64,000 nt of DNA from JBEATZ01 sp041178545 (GTDB lineage Bacteria > Planctomycetota > UBA1135 > UBA2386): positions 1 to 64,000 of the forward strand of contig JBEGVB010000017.1 of the NCBI GenBank assembly GCA_041178545.1, in the 5' to 3' direction. Shown one piece after another: positions 35,778-44,539 of this stretch; within the stretch, counting starts at the first letter, position 1; the number at the start of each line of letters is the position of its first letter. The notes under the pieces were generated by a model. It was not told the origin of the DNA, ran no database searches, and was given only the letters and a program-made list of their open reading frames with translations. Made by a program: the position numbers and the translations under genes.

Positions 35778-36878
35778 ATGCGTGAAACTGCGCTGAAATC
35801 CGCCCACGTTGCGTTGGGTGCTCGACTGGTCCCCTTTGCCGGCTGGAACATGCCCGTCCAGTACGGTCCCATCCTCGAGGAGGCGAAGACCGTGCGCACC
35901 AAGGCGGGCCTGTTCGACCTCGGACACATGGGGCGCGTGCGCATCCGCGGCAAGGATGCCGAGGCAATGTTGCAGCGGCTCCAGACGAACGACGCCAGCC
36001 AGATCCAGCCCGGCAGGATCCGCTACGCGATGATCCTGGACGAAAAGGGCCACACCCAGGACGACATCCTGGTCTACCGCAACCCAGCGAACGACGGGTT
36101 CTTCCTCGTCATCAACGCGGGCAACGCGCAGCGCGACCTCGGCATCATCCGTGCCTGTGCAGCCGGCTTCGCCGACGCGGTGGTGGACGACCAGACCGAC
36201 GCCTTGGGCATGATCGCCATCCAGGGCCCGCTCTCGGAGACGATCACCCAGCGCCTCACCGACGCCAACCTGGCGACGTTGAAGTACTACGGCTGGACGC
36301 GCGGCAAGTTCTGCGGCGTCCCGATGGAGATCTCTCGCACCGGCTACACCGGTGAGGACGGCTTCGAGGTCTACGTCCCTGCAGCCCACACCGAGCGGGT
36401 GTGGAACGAGTTCCTCGCCTGCGGCAGGCCTGACGGGTTGCAGCCGATCGGCCTGGGTGCGCGCGACACGCTGCGGCTCGAGGCCGGCATGCCCCTGTAC
36501 GGCCACGAGATCGACGAGGGCACCAACCCGCTGGAGGCAGGGCTCGACTGGGGCGTGAAGTTCACCCACGACTTCGTGGGCCGCGCCGCCCTCGAACGCA
36601 TCCAGGCAGCCGGCGGCACCGGGCGCAGGCTGGTGGGCCTGCGCAGCGACAGCAAGCGCGTCCCGCGCCAGGGCTACCCGGTGGCGGTCGGCGGCAACGT
36701 GGTCGGCGAGATCCGCTCCGGAGCGATCTCCCCCACCCTGGGCACCCACATCGCAACAGCCTACGTGCGCACCGAGCACTCGGCACCCGGCACGGCTGTC
36801 GAGTTCCTGATCAAGGACAAGCCCGAGCCCGCAGTGGTCGTCCCGCTGCCGTTCTACAAGCGTCCCGCGAAGGCCTGA
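35778..36878 (+). CDS. gcvT: glycine cleavage system T protein (aminomethyltransferase)
   Basis: A 366-residue enzyme that releases ammonia from the aminomethyl group on the H protein and passes the methylene to tetrahydrofolate. Family features: FAGWNMPVQYGPILEEAKTV, the catalytic Asp region FDLGHMGRVRIRG, RTGYTGEDGFEVY and GLGARDTLRLEAGMPLYGHE, with the C-terminal beta-barrel (LVGLRSDSKRVPRQGYPV). Full length. It starts the plus-strand run gcvT-gcvH-lipM; no P protein gene is in this window. Confidence 0.96.
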   Translation: MRETALKSAHVALGARLVPFAGWNMPVQYGPILEEAKTVRTKAGLFDLGHMGRVRIRGKDAEAMLQRLQTNDASQIQPGRIRYAMILDEKGHTQDDILVYRNPANDGFFLVINAGNAQRDLGIIRACAAGFADAVVDDQTDALGMIAIQGPLSETITQRLTDANLATLKYYGWTRGKFCGVPMEISRTGYTGEDGFEVYVPAAHTERVWNEFLACGRPDGLQPIGLGARDTLRLEAGMPLYGHEIDEGTNPLEAGLDWGVKFTHDFVGRAALERIQAAGGTGRRLVGLRSDSKRVPRQGYPVAVGGNVVGEIRSGAISPTLGTHIATAYVRTEHSAPGTAVEFLIKDKPEPAVVVPLPFYKRPAKA

Positions 36879-36913
36879 ACAAACCCCTCCCCAACCAGCA
36901 AACCAGAAGACCC

Positions 36914-37291
36914 ATGCGCCCCAACGACCGCAGCTATCTCAAGAGCCACGAGTGGTGCAAGATCGACGGCGACATTGCCACGATCGGCATCACCGACTTC
37001 GCGGTTTCGCAGCTCTCGGACCTCGTGTTCCTCGACCTGCCCAACAAGGGCAGCAGCGTGAGCGCCGACACCTCCTTCGGCTCCATCGAGTCGGTGAAGG
37101 CGGTCTCCGACCTCTACTCACCGGTCAGCGGCGAGGTGGTCGAGGTGAACAAGGCGCTGCCCGACAACCTCGACTGGCTCGGGTCGGACCCCTTCGGCCA
37201 GTCCTGGATGCTGAAGGTGAAGGTCTCCAGCAAGTCGTCGGGCCTCATGGACGCCGCTGCCTACGAGAAGAACTGCGCCGACGGGCACTGA
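36914..37291 (+). CDS. gcvH: glycine cleavage system H protein
   Basis: A 125-residue carrier protein. It moves the aminomethyl intermediate on a lipoyl arm between the P, T and L proteins. The lipoylated lysine is in SIESVKAVSDLYSPVSGEV, and the flanking half-motifs ATIGITDFAVSQLSDLVFLD and NLDWLGSDPFGQSW match the family. It starts 35 bases after gcvT. The lipoyl-transfer gene lies directly downstream, suiting H protein as the first octanoyl acceptor. Confidence 0.97.
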   Translation: MRPNDRSYLKSHEWCKIDGDIATIGITDFAVSQLSDLVFLDLPNKGSSVSADTSFGSIESVKAVSDLYSPVSGEVVEVNKALPDNLDWLGSDPFGQSWMLKVKVSSKSSGLMDAAAYEKNCADGH

Positions 37292-37313
37292 GCCCCGCAG
37301 GCCGCTCGCTGCC

Positions 37314-38003
37314 GTGAGCGTTCTCCACGTCCTCGACACCGGGCCCGGCGAGCCGGAGGCCAACATGGCCCTCGACGAGTCCCTGCTGCACCACTGCAGA
37401 GGCCCGGTGCTCCGCTTCTACGGCTGGTCACCCCACGCCGTCTCGCTGGGCAGGTTCCAGCAACTTGCCGACTTCGAGGACGTGGCGCCAGAGACTCCGG
37501 TGGTGCGGCGCATGACGGGTGGCGGCGCGATCCACCACGCAGACGAGGTGACCTACGCCCTCGCGCTGGACGCAGGCGACTTCCCCACCGACCTCGCAGC
37601 CAGCTATGCGCTGGTCCACGACGTGTTCGTCGAGGCGCTTGGGCAGCTGGGCGTCCGCTGCCACCGGTTGCGTGAGGGCAAGCAGGCAGGGGCGCGGCCG
37701 ATCCGCCGCTGGTGCTTTGCCGAACCGGGTGCAGGGGACCTGGTCGACGACGCGGGACGCAAGCTGCTGGGGTCTGCCCAGCGACGCGTCCGACTCCCGG
37801 CCGATCGCGTGCTCCAGCACGGCTCGCTGCCGCTGCAACCCTCGCCCCTCACTCCGTTCACCGCAGCGGTGGGACACCAGGCCGACCCGGCAGACTTGGT
37901 CGCCGCGCTCCAGCAGGCTGTCGCGACGGGCCTCGCGAGTGCACTGGGCTTGGATGGGTGGCGTGCCGTGTCAGCGGACGAACTCGAGGAGATCCAGCCG
38001 TGA
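37314..38003 (+). CDS. lipM: octanoyltransferase (LipM-type)
   Basis: A 229-residue member of the biotin/lipoyl protein ligase fold. It probably transfers octanoyl from acyl carrier protein to the H protein. Marks: RRMTGGGAIHHADEVTYAL, the cysteine in RRWCFAEPGAGDL (position of the LipM active-site Cys), GRKLLGSAQRR and LQHGSLPL, all of which match LipM rather than LipB or LplA. It starts at GTG 37314, 22 bases past gcvH. This couples lipoylation to its substrate protein. A LipL-type activity is a less likely alternative. Confidence 0.82.
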   Translation: MSVLHVLDTGPGEPEANMALDESLLHHCRGPVLRFYGWSPHAVSLGRFQQLADFEDVAPETPVVRRMTGGGAIHHADEVTYALALDAGDFPTDLAASYALVHDVFVEALGQLGVRCHRLREGKQAGARPIRRWCFAEPGAGDLVDDAGRKLLGSAQRRVRLPADRVLQHGSLPLQPSPLTPFTAAVGHQADPADLVAALQQAVATGLASALGLDGWRAVSADELEEIQP

Positions 38004-38590
38004 TCACGACGTTCCGACTCCCGCTCGCAAGGATGTTTGCCGCCATCGGCCCGGCCGACTGGACGGGATTCAGCGCCGCCGCTGCCGACGCTGCAGCGGC
38101 AGGCGTGCATCGCTCCGAGGCCGAGGAGGCACTCCTGCAGGCAACACTGTTCTTCGGCTTCCCGCGGGTGGTGACGGCCTTCGAGACCCTGCAGCGCTGC
38201 TGGCCGCAGGAGTCTGCACCGGGTCACGGCGCGCTGCCGCCAGGCGCACAGGCAGGGGCTGGGCGTGCACTGTTCGACGCCATCTACGACCGCAACGCCC
38301 CCACCGTGCACGCATTGCTCCAGTCCTTCCACCCCGACTTCCACGAGTTCGTGGTCGAGTGTGCCTACGGCCGTGTGCTGGCGCGCCCGGGCCTGGGCCC
38401 GATGGTGCGCGAGTTGCTGGCGGTCGCGGGACTCGCTGCGCTGCAGCAGGTGCCGCAGCTGGTGGCACATGCGCGCGGCGCAGTGCGGTTCGGGGCGACG
38501 TTGTCCCAGGTTCGGGACTGCATGGCAGCAGGCGGCGTCGAGGGAGTTCCCGCGGACGAACTGCTCTCGAGGATCAGTCGCGCTGGCTGA
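38000..38590 (+). CDS. carboxymuconolactone decarboxylase/AhpD-like protein
   Basis: A 196-residue, mostly helical protein starting at GTG 38000 inside the stop of lipM (GTGA). Two regions resemble the CMD fold: LLQATLFFGFPRVVTAFETL and YGRVLARPGLGPMVRELLAV..., a repeated pattern seen in CMD-family proteins. The CxxC pair of AhpD is absent, so no peroxidase role is expected. Function unknown. Its 3' end overlaps the convergent response-regulator gene by 17 bases. Confidence 0.7.
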   Translation: MITTFRLPLARMFAAIGPADWTGFSAAAADAAAAGVHRSEAEEALLQATLFFGFPRVVTAFETLQRCWPQESAPGHGALPPGAQAGAGRALFDAIYDRNAPTVHALLQSFHPDFHEFVVECAYGRVLARPGLGPMVRELLAVAGLAALQQVPQLVAHARGAVRFGATLSQVRDCMAAGGVEGVPADELLSRISRAG

Positions 38591-38966
38591 CGTGCTTCTC
38601 GACGAGCTCGATCAGCTCGTCCGGCTCGAAGGGCTTGCGGAAGTACTCGGCGGCACCCATCTCGGAGCTCTTCTGGTGCCCGCGCGAGTGCTCGCGTGCC
38701 GTGAAGATGATGACAGGGATGTCTGCAGTGCTGTTGTCCCGCTTGAGGCGGTTGAGCGTCTCCCAGCCGTCGATGCCTGGCATCATGATGTCGAGCAGGA
38801 TGAGGTCGGGAGCGCTGGAGCGCGCCTTCTGGATGCCCTCCTCGCCACTGGTCGCAGACTCGACGTGGAAGCCTGCAGCCTCGAGCACCATCTGCGTGGA
38901 GACGATGATCAGCTTCTCGTCTTCGATGATCAGGATCGTGCGTTCCATGTTCCTGGCCTTGTTCAT
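38574..38966 (-). CDS. single-domain response regulator (CheY-like)
   Basis: A 130-residue receiver with no output domain. It has the acidic pair in IIEDE, the phospho-acceptor Asp in DLILLDIMMPGIDGW, the Thr in IIFTAREH, and Lys in YFRKPFEP. The ATG at 38966 overlaps the stop of the kinase gene (ATGA); an alternative ATG at 38948 has AAGG eight bases upstream. It is the likely direct target of the adjacent kinase and must act by protein binding. Last gene of the ptsI-SANT-STAS-kinase run. Confidence 0.92.
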   Translation of the reverse strand: MNKARNMERTILIIEDEKLIIVSTQMVLEAAGFHVESATSGEEGIQKARSSAPDLILLDIMMPGIDGWETLNRLKRDNSTADIPVIIFTAREHSRGHQKSSEMGAAEYFRKPFEPDELIELVEKHVSQRD

Positions 38967-40111
38967 CCGTTGGCGGGTCGAGTCGTGCAGTCGGGGTTCA
39001 CGCTTCCTGCCGCAGGGGCTGCGACGGGGAGCGCGAAGGAGAAATCGGCACCTGCCCCCAGTTTGCTGGAGAGCTGGATCGAACTTCCGTGCGAACGGAC
39101 GATGCCCTGGGCCACGAACAGCCCCAGCCCGGCACCACCGTGGTGCCTGGTGAGCGGGTCCTCGACCTGGAAGAACCGCTCGAAGATGCGCCGGTGGTAC
39201 CGGTCGTCGATGCCGATGCCCGTGTCACGAACCCCCAACCGCACCGAGCCGTCCGGTTGGCGACGGATCGACAACTCGACCCTCCCCCCCTCGCCGGTGA
39301 ACTTGATGGCGTTCTCCAGCAGGGCCTGGGTGGCGCGACGGAGGTCGGTGCGGTCGCCGAGCAGCACCAGGTCGCCATCCACCTCGATGGCTGTCTTCAG
39401 CTCGATCGAGCGGTCGCGAGCCGCCTGCTCGAAGGGCCCCAGCAGGTTGGCGGCGAAGTCGGACACGGAGAAGGTGCCGCGGTCCCGCCCGTACTCGGCC
39501 TTGTCGATCTGGCCGAGGTTCACCAGCTTGTCGATCTGGTGCTCGAGCCGGAGGGACTGCTCGCGGATCGACTCGGCAACCTCGCGCTGACGGTCGGTGA
39601 GCGGCCCTAGGCGCCCCTTCGCCATGAGCGTGCTGAAGGTCTTGATGCCGGTGAGCGGCGTCCTGAGCTCGTGCGCGACGATGGAGAGGTAGCGGTTCTT
39701 GAGCTCGTCCGTCTTGTGCTCAGCGGTCACGTCCTGGAGCACCGCAACGTGCCCTGAGGCCTTGCCGGCATGGTCGAGGACATGGCTCGTGACCACGCGC
39801 ACGAACATGAGGTCGTGTTCGCGGTGGTGCAACTCCACCACCTGCACATGAGGCTGCTCGTCCTCCCCCAGGCTCTGGATGCCCAGTGCGAGAGCCAACT
39901 GGAGCTCGGAGTGCCCGCCGAGGGCCGCCATGTGCCTCCCCACGGCCTGGAAGGCCTTGATGCCGAGCAGGACCTCGGCCATCGCGTTGAAGAGGACCAC
40001 GCGACCGCTGGCGTCGGAAAGGACGATTCCGTCCATCACCACGCTGGCCCCGTCTCCGGGTTGCCCTGCGCGGTCGCGACTACCCGAGAACAGCTCTGCG
40101 GTCGCTCCCAT
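38963..40111 (-). CDS. PAS-domain histidine kinase (soluble)
   Basis: A 382-residue cytoplasmic sensor kinase. N-terminal PAS domain (about residues 25-135; DGIVLSDASGRVVLFNAMAE ... GHVAVLQDVTAEH). HisKA with the phospho-histidine in IVAHELRTPLTGIKTF. HATPase: N box LLENAIKFTGEGG, G1 RDTGIGID, G2 GGAGLGL. No membrane helix, so it senses a cytoplasmic cue or a partner. Its stop overlaps the start of the single receiver, its likely target. The STAS gene lies 33 bases upstream. Confidence 0.93.
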   Translation of the reverse strand: MGATAELFSGSRDRAGQPGDGASVVMDGIVLSDASGRVVLFNAMAEVLLGIKAFQAVGRHMAALGGHSELQLALALGIQSLGEDEQPHVQVVELHHREHDLMFVRVVTSHVLDHAGKASGHVAVLQDVTAEHKTDELKNRYLSIVAHELRTPLTGIKTFSTLMAKGRLGPLTDRQREVAESIREQSLRLEHQIDKLVNLGQIDKAEYGRDRGTFSVSDFAANLLGPFEQAARDRSIELKTAIEVDGDLVLLGDRTDLRRATQALLENAIKFTGEGGRVELSIRRQPDGSVRLGVRDTGIGIDDRYHRRIFERFFQVEDPLTRHHGGAGLGLFVAQGIVRSHGSSIQLSSKLGAGADFSFALPVAAPAAGSVNPDCTTRPANG

Positions 40112-40144
40112 GGTCGCGGGGGGGCGCAGTGCGCCCCGGTGCGG

Positions 40145-40534
40145 TCAGCGCGACTTCTTGATCGCCTGCAGCGCCTCGTCCTCGAGGTTGAAGATCGTCA
40201 GGTGCCGCGAGATGCGCATGATCTCGAAGATCTTGACGATGAACGGCTTGATGTTCGTCAGGTAGAGCTTCGCGTTGCGCGCGTTCGTCGTGTTGTTGGC
40301 GACGATGATGAGGCCCACACCGCACGAGTCGATGATCTTCACGTTGTCCATGTTGAGGACGAAGTGGGTGTATCCCTCGTCGATGCGCGCGTTGATCGTG
40401 TCCTTGAGCGTCTCCTTGAGGGAGTCGGTCACGTAGAAGTTGAGGCTGCGGTCGTTGAAGGAGATCACGACCGTCTTGTCTTGCTGCAGCGTGGTGACCT
40501 GCAGGCCTTGGCTCTTCTTGCCTACGATTTCCAT
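40145..40534 (-). CDS. STAS-domain protein (anti-sigma factor antagonist-like)
   Basis: A 129-residue protein with one STAS domain. The ATG at 40534 has AGGA six bases upstream. The conserved helix-start motif reads VKIIDSCGVGLIIVANN; in SpoIIAA-type antagonists the phospho-serine lies in DSSG, so the Ser is present and the next residue is Cys. It probably binds a switch kinase or a partner protein depending on phosphorylation. The nearest RsbW-like kinase gene is 17 kb away, so its partner here is unclear. It sits between the SANT-repeat and histidine kinase genes. Confidence 0.85.
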   Translation of the reverse strand: MEIVGKKSQGLQVTTLQQDKTVVISFNDRSLNFYVTDSLKETLKDTINARIDEGYTHFVLNMDNVKIIDSCGVGLIIVANNTTNARNAKLYLTNIKPFIVKIFEIMRISRHLTIFNLEDEALQAIKKSR

Positions 40535-40634
40535 GTGGTTCCTCGGTTTCCTGATCCGCGATGTCCACGTTCTTTCGGATCCGGGACCGGGCAAGGTTGA
40601 GGAAAGCCGGTTGGCGTCGACGCGCTGGAGGCGG

Positions 40635-41366
40635 TCAACCCTGGCCGGGAGCCGGGGCAGGGACGGCGGACGCAGCCCTCCGCCCCCTCGCATGGCGCAC
40701 TCGCACGTTGTTGCGGCCGATGGTGCCGAGCACTGCAGAGGTCTTCCGCAGCCCGAGCTGGTGTGCCTTGTTGGCGACGGCCAGAACCGACTTCCCGAGC
40801 CGCCGGGCCACCTCGAGGTTGTCGAGGTCCGGGTAGATACGGCTGAGTTCCGCCATCTGGTCCGGGGTCCAACGCGGCATGCGGCGGCGGGCGCCGCGGG
40901 CCGAAAGCCCGGCGCGCTTGTCCTTCGCGAGGCACAGGACCGCCGCCATGTCCTCGATCTCCGCACGCGGCCTGCCGAGGCACAGCTCGAGGTCGTCGTC
41001 GGAGCGACTGCCGTAAAGGCGACGCAGCCGCTGCATCTCCTCCCGCGTCCATGCGCCGGCACTCACCTGCTCGCGGAGTGCTGCAGCACGACGGCGTACC
41101 TCGGCAGCACTCCTGCCGAGGATCGCGCCGAGCAGGCGCACGTCGAGCACGCCCCAGGCCCGACGCAGCATGGTGTCGTCGCCCTGGTTCCAAGGGTCGC
41201 GCCTCGGGTCCACCGCCATGACCAGCACCGCTCGCGCTCGCACACTCGCCATCGATCGCCGCAGCAGGCGGGCACACTCCGCGAGCCCGCGGTCGGGCAA
41301 CAACCGCCGCAGTCGATGGACCTCCTGCACCGACCAGTTGCCTCGGCGCAGACTGCGCCTCGTCAC
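40635..41366 (-). CDS. four-repeat Myb/SANT-like DNA-binding protein
   Basis: A 243-residue basic protein starting at GTG 41366 within the ptsI stop (GTGA). Four helical repeats of 40-50 residues can be lined up by a Trp then a Leu-rich helix: GNWSVQEVHRLRRLL, DPWNQGDDTMLRRAWGVL, GAWTREEMQRLRRLYGSRS and PRWTPDQMAELSRIYPDLDN. Repeats 3 and 4 end in recognition-helix-like segments, LGRPRAEIEDMAAVL and LGKSVLAVANKAHQLGL. This is the tri-helical Myb/SANT plan, best known in eukaryotes and in GcrA-like bacterial proteins. The C-terminus is short and basic. Likely a transcription regulator tied to the PtsI/STAS/kinase operon. Confidence 0.7.
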   Translation of the reverse strand: MTRRSLRRGNWSVQEVHRLRRLLPDRGLAECARLLRRSMASVRARAVLVMAVDPRRDPWNQGDDTMLRRAWGVLDVRLLGAILGRSAAEVRRRAAALREQVSAGAWTREEMQRLRRLYGSRSDDDLELCLGRPRAEIEDMAAVLCLAKDKRAGLSARGARRRMPRWTPDQMAELSRIYPDLDNLEVARRLGKSVLAVANKAHQLGLRKTSAVLGTIGRNNVRVRHARGRRAASAVPAPAPGQG

Positions 41367-43129
41367 CGCTTGGTCCCGTCTGCCGTGCCGAGGAATCGCG
41401 ACCAGCGCACCTGGATCTGCTCCTGCACGAGCTTGCGCACTGCCTGTGCCGAATCCAGGCCGATCGCCTGCTCTGCCAGGCTGCGACACTCGGCCAGGGA
41501 GAAGCTGCGAACCATGAGCTTCACCCGCGGCAGGAACACGGAGGCCATCGAGAGTTCGCGGTAGCCAAAGCCCAGCAGCAGCGGGGTGAACAGGTGGTCG
41601 CCGGCGATCTCGCCGCAGACGGCGACGGGCTTTCCTGCCTGCCCTGCGACGCGGGCAATCGACTGCAGGACGCGGAGCACCCCGGGGTGGAACGGGTCGT
41701 ACATGCCGGCAACCCGCTGGTTGTCGCGGTCGACCGCGAGGAGGTACTGCACGAGGTCGTTGGTGCCGACCGAGAGGAAGTCCACGAGGGGCATCACCTC
41801 CGGGAGCACGTGCACGAGCGCTGGCACCTCGACCATCACGCCGAGTTCCACCTTCGGGTCGAAGGGCACGTTTGCAGAACGGAGGTCCTGCATCAGGTCG
41901 TCCACCACGGCCTTGCAGCGCACCACCTCGGTGCGACTGGTGATCATCGGGAGCAGGATGCGCGCTGGGCCGGAAGCACTCGCGCGGAGGATCGCGCGCA
42001 CCTGCGTGTAGAGGATGTCAGGCCAGTCGAGGCAGATGCGGATGCCACGCCAGCCGAGCACGGGGTTGCGTTCCTCGGGGGTGCGGAAGTAGCGCAACGG
42101 CTTGTCGCCGCCGACGTCGAGTGTGCGGAAGGTCACGGGCTTGCCGCCTGCAGCCTGGATCGCCTGACGATAGATGGCGACCTGCTCCTCCTCGGTCGGG
42201 AACTGCCTTCTCTCCATGAACGCGAACTCGGTGCGGAACAAGCCGATGCCGGCGATGACCGCGGTCTCGAGGGACCCGAGGTCGCGCACGCTCTCGAGGT
42301 TGGCCTCGAGTTGGACGGCGGTTCCGTCCACGGTGACCGCGGGCTCGAACCGGGCCTCTGCGATGCGAGCCTCGACGTTCTTGCGCTCGCGGATCCGCTG
42401 CTGGTAGGCCGAGAGCTCGTCCGCGTTGGGGTCGATGATGACGAACCCACTGTCACCGTCGACCACCACGTTGGTGCCACTGGGAGCACGCGCGAGCAGG
42501 TCGTCGATGCCCACCACCGCTGGGATGCCCAACGAACGCGCCAGGATCGCCCCGTGGGAGTACTTGCCGCCGCTCGCAGTGACGATGCCACGGATGTGCG
42601 CCCGGTCGAGGATGCCTGCATCGCTCGGCAGGAACTCGTCGGCTGCAAACAGGTAGTCACGTCCCTGTGCCGTGTACTTGGACCGCTCGCGCGCCATCAG
42701 TGCGCTGACGATCTGGCGTCCGACGTCACGGATGTCTGCCGCACGCTCGCGCATGGCGGCATCGGCCATCATCTCGAACACCTTCTCGTACCGCGCGATC
42801 ACTCGCTGCAGCGAGACCTCGACGTTGACGCCGTGGAGCTCGACCTCTCGTACGAGGTCCTTACGGAAGGTGGTGTCCTGCAGGATGCTCAGTTGGGCGT
42901 CGAAGATGCCCACCTCGTCCTTGGAGAGGGCCTCTGCAAGCTCCTGCCGCAGCCGCCGGATCGACTTGCCTGCCTCTGCCATGGCCTCGTCGAGGCGGCG
43001 CACCTCGCCGGGGACGGCCTCCGGGGCGACCTGCCAGCTCGGGATCTGGTCCAGGGTGCCGTGGAAATGCACCAAGGGCGCGATGGCAATGCCCGGTGCG
43101 GCGGCAGTTCCCTTGAGCTTCAGCGACAT
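41363..43129 (-). CDS. ptsI: phosphoenolpyruvate-protein phosphotransferase (enzyme I)
   Basis: A 588-residue enzyme I that takes phosphate from PEP onto its own histidine and hands it to HPr-type proteins. N-terminal domain, then the phospho-His motif GGKYSHGAILARSLGIPAVVG (usually GGxTSHxAI; Tyr replaces Thr here), then the PEP-binding barrel with FRTEFAFMER, TFRTLDVGGDKPL, and the Cys in VAVCGEIAGD. No GAF domain, so it is not PtsP. No HPr or sugar permease gene is adjacent; the next gene is the SANT-repeat protein, so it probably has a regulatory use. The start ATG 43129 is the best; an ATG at 43177 directly after AAGGAGG would add 16 residues. Confidence 0.92.
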   Translation of the reverse strand: MSLKLKGTAAAPGIAIAPLVHFHGTLDQIPSWQVAPEAVPGEVRRLDEAMAEAGKSIRRLRQELAEALSKDEVGIFDAQLSILQDTTFRKDLVREVELHGVNVEVSLQRVIARYEKVFEMMADAAMRERAADIRDVGRQIVSALMARERSKYTAQGRDYLFAADEFLPSDAGILDRAHIRGIVTASGGKYSHGAILARSLGIPAVVGIDDLLARAPSGTNVVVDGDSGFVIIDPNADELSAYQQRIRERKNVEARIAEARFEPAVTVDGTAVQLEANLESVRDLGSLETAVIAGIGLFRTEFAFMERRQFPTEEEQVAIYRQAIQAAGGKPVTFRTLDVGGDKPLRYFRTPEERNPVLGWRGIRICLDWPDILYTQVRAILRASASGPARILLPMITSRTEVVRCKAVVDDLMQDLRSANVPFDPKVELGVMVEVPALVHVLPEVMPLVDFLSVGTNDLVQYLLAVDRDNQRVAGMYDPFHPGVLRVLQSIARVAGQAGKPVAVCGEIAGDHLFTPLLLGFGYRELSMASVFLPRVKLMVRSFSLAECRSLAEQAIGLDSAQAVRKLVQEQIQVRWSRFLGTADGTKR

Positions 43130-43249
43130 GGGGGCAGCGTTTTCCTCCAGCCCGGCGTGGTTTGCAACGAGCAGCATCCTCCTTCGGCGATGGCACCCCT
43201 GACCCGGCTCAACCGCCGGCCACGGAAACGCCGATGGAACGGGCAAACC

Positions 43250-44539
43250 ATGGAACACGAGCAGACCTCAACCTCCACCGACGCTGTCGAACCCACGATC
43301 GACGCCAACGCCCCCACCGGGGCGATGCCCACCGGATCGGACGAGAGGTCGCTCGACCAGGTCGCTGCAGACCACGCAGAGGCAGGCGCTTCGCAGGAGG
43401 CCTCGGGGGCGTCGACGGCACCCATGGCGCCAGCCGAACCGGCGCCCGCAATCAAGCAACCGCCTGCGCCGGGCGCAGGAGCTCGCGGCCTGTTGACCGC
43501 GACACTCGGCCTGGCCGGCCTTGCGGGAGCCGCGGCACTGGCCCTCGACAAGAGTGGTCTTGCCGCGCAGGTCGCAACCCACGGAGTCACGCCCGCAATC
43601 GCCGGTGGCTTCGGCCTGCTGGCCTGCATCGCAGCCGCAGTGCAGCGCCGCATGGAGCGGCTTGCGGGAGCGATCCGCACCCAGACCACGGCGCATGTCC
43701 AACAGGTCGACCAGCTCCGCTCGGACCTTTCCCACCTGCTTGACGCAAACCGCCCGCCGGCCACTGGTGAGGAGCTGCAGTACGTGGTGCTCTCCCTGCA
43801 ACGGCATGACGCCCATGCAGCAAACCTGCTCCGCGGCATGAAGCTGCAGGCCAAGGCCGTTGCCGACATCGGGGATCATGTGGCGCAGATCCAGACCACC
43901 CTCAAGCGAGTCGAGTCGATGTTCGAGTCCCTCGCAGGAGAGTCGCGGATGATCCGCGAGCGTCTCGTGCAGACGACCACGCGCCGCGACCTCGAGGAAC
44001 AGAAGGAGCTGCTGCTGGGCGTGGAGGCCCACCTCCAGGAACTGGCCGCACTGCCCGGCTCGCTCCAGAAGCTGGGGGAACGCACGGCAACTGCTTCGGA
44101 GCTCGACCGCCAGAGCCAGTTGACCAGGACCCTGGTCGGCGAGAAGGCGCAGGCAACCGAGAAGCTGCTGGGCGAGGACCTCGCACGGCGCATCGACACC
44201 AGGATCACCGAACTGCAGTCCGCCCTCGCCAAGCAGGGCCAGGACGGCGGGATCGACCGGCTGGAACGCTGTGTCCGCGAGATGCAGCACGAAGTGGGCT
44301 CGCTCGCACAGCGCATCGGGCAGACCACCCCAGCAGCAGGCGTCCGTGACCATGCAGCGATGCCCCAAGCACCGGCTGCGGTCGTTGAGACTGGCAGCGT
44401 GCTGGGCATGCCACCGCAGGCACCCGCTGCAAACGACGATGCAGCTGCTGGTGTCGCACAGAATGCAGTTGGCACGCGCCCGGCCCAGAGCAAGAACGTG
44501 CTGAGCGCGATCGCCCGCCTCAAGCAGATGAAGACCTGA
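43250..44539 (+). CDS. membrane protein with long coiled-coil region
   Basis: A 429-residue protein (start MEHEQTSTSTD at 43250; an upstream ATG at 43190 is possible). The first 85 residues are low-complexity, Ala/Thr/Pro-rich. Two hydrophobic segments (LLTATLGLAGLAGAAALAL and GGFGLLACIAAAV, about residues 90-140) form a hairpin. The rest, about 145-370, is a long helical coiled coil (HVQQVDQLRSDLSHLLDANR, VAQIQTTLKRVESMFESLAG, EEQKELLLGVEAHLQELAAL), with a Gln/Ala-rich tail. No family known. It lies divergent from ptsI, suggesting a separate unit. Confidence 0.65.
   Translation: MEHEQTSTSTDAVEPTIDANAPTGAMPTGSDERSLDQVAADHAEAGASQEASGASTAPMAPAEPAPAIKQPPAPGAGARGLLTATLGLAGLAGAAALALDKSGLAAQVATHGVTPAIAGGFGLLACIAAAVQRRMERLAGAIRTQTTAHVQQVDQLRSDLSHLLDANRPPATGEELQYVVLSLQRHDAHAANLLRGMKLQAKAVADIGDHVAQIQTTLKRVESMFESLAGESRMIRERLVQTTTRRDLEEQKELLLGVEAHLQELAALPGSLQKLGERTATASELDRQSQLTRTLVGEKAQATEKLLGEDLARRIDTRITELQSALAKQGQDGGIDRLERCVREMQHEVGSLAQRIGQTTPAAGVRDHAAMPQAPAAVVETGSVLGMPPQAPAANDDAAAGVAQNAVGTRPAQSKNVLSAIARLKQMKT

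Noticed and set aside
41594..43249. Open plus-strand frame running across ptsI into the coiled-coil gene
   Set aside because: The part opposite ptsI is a shadow of a strongly conserved enzyme. The real protein begins near 43250 (or 43190).
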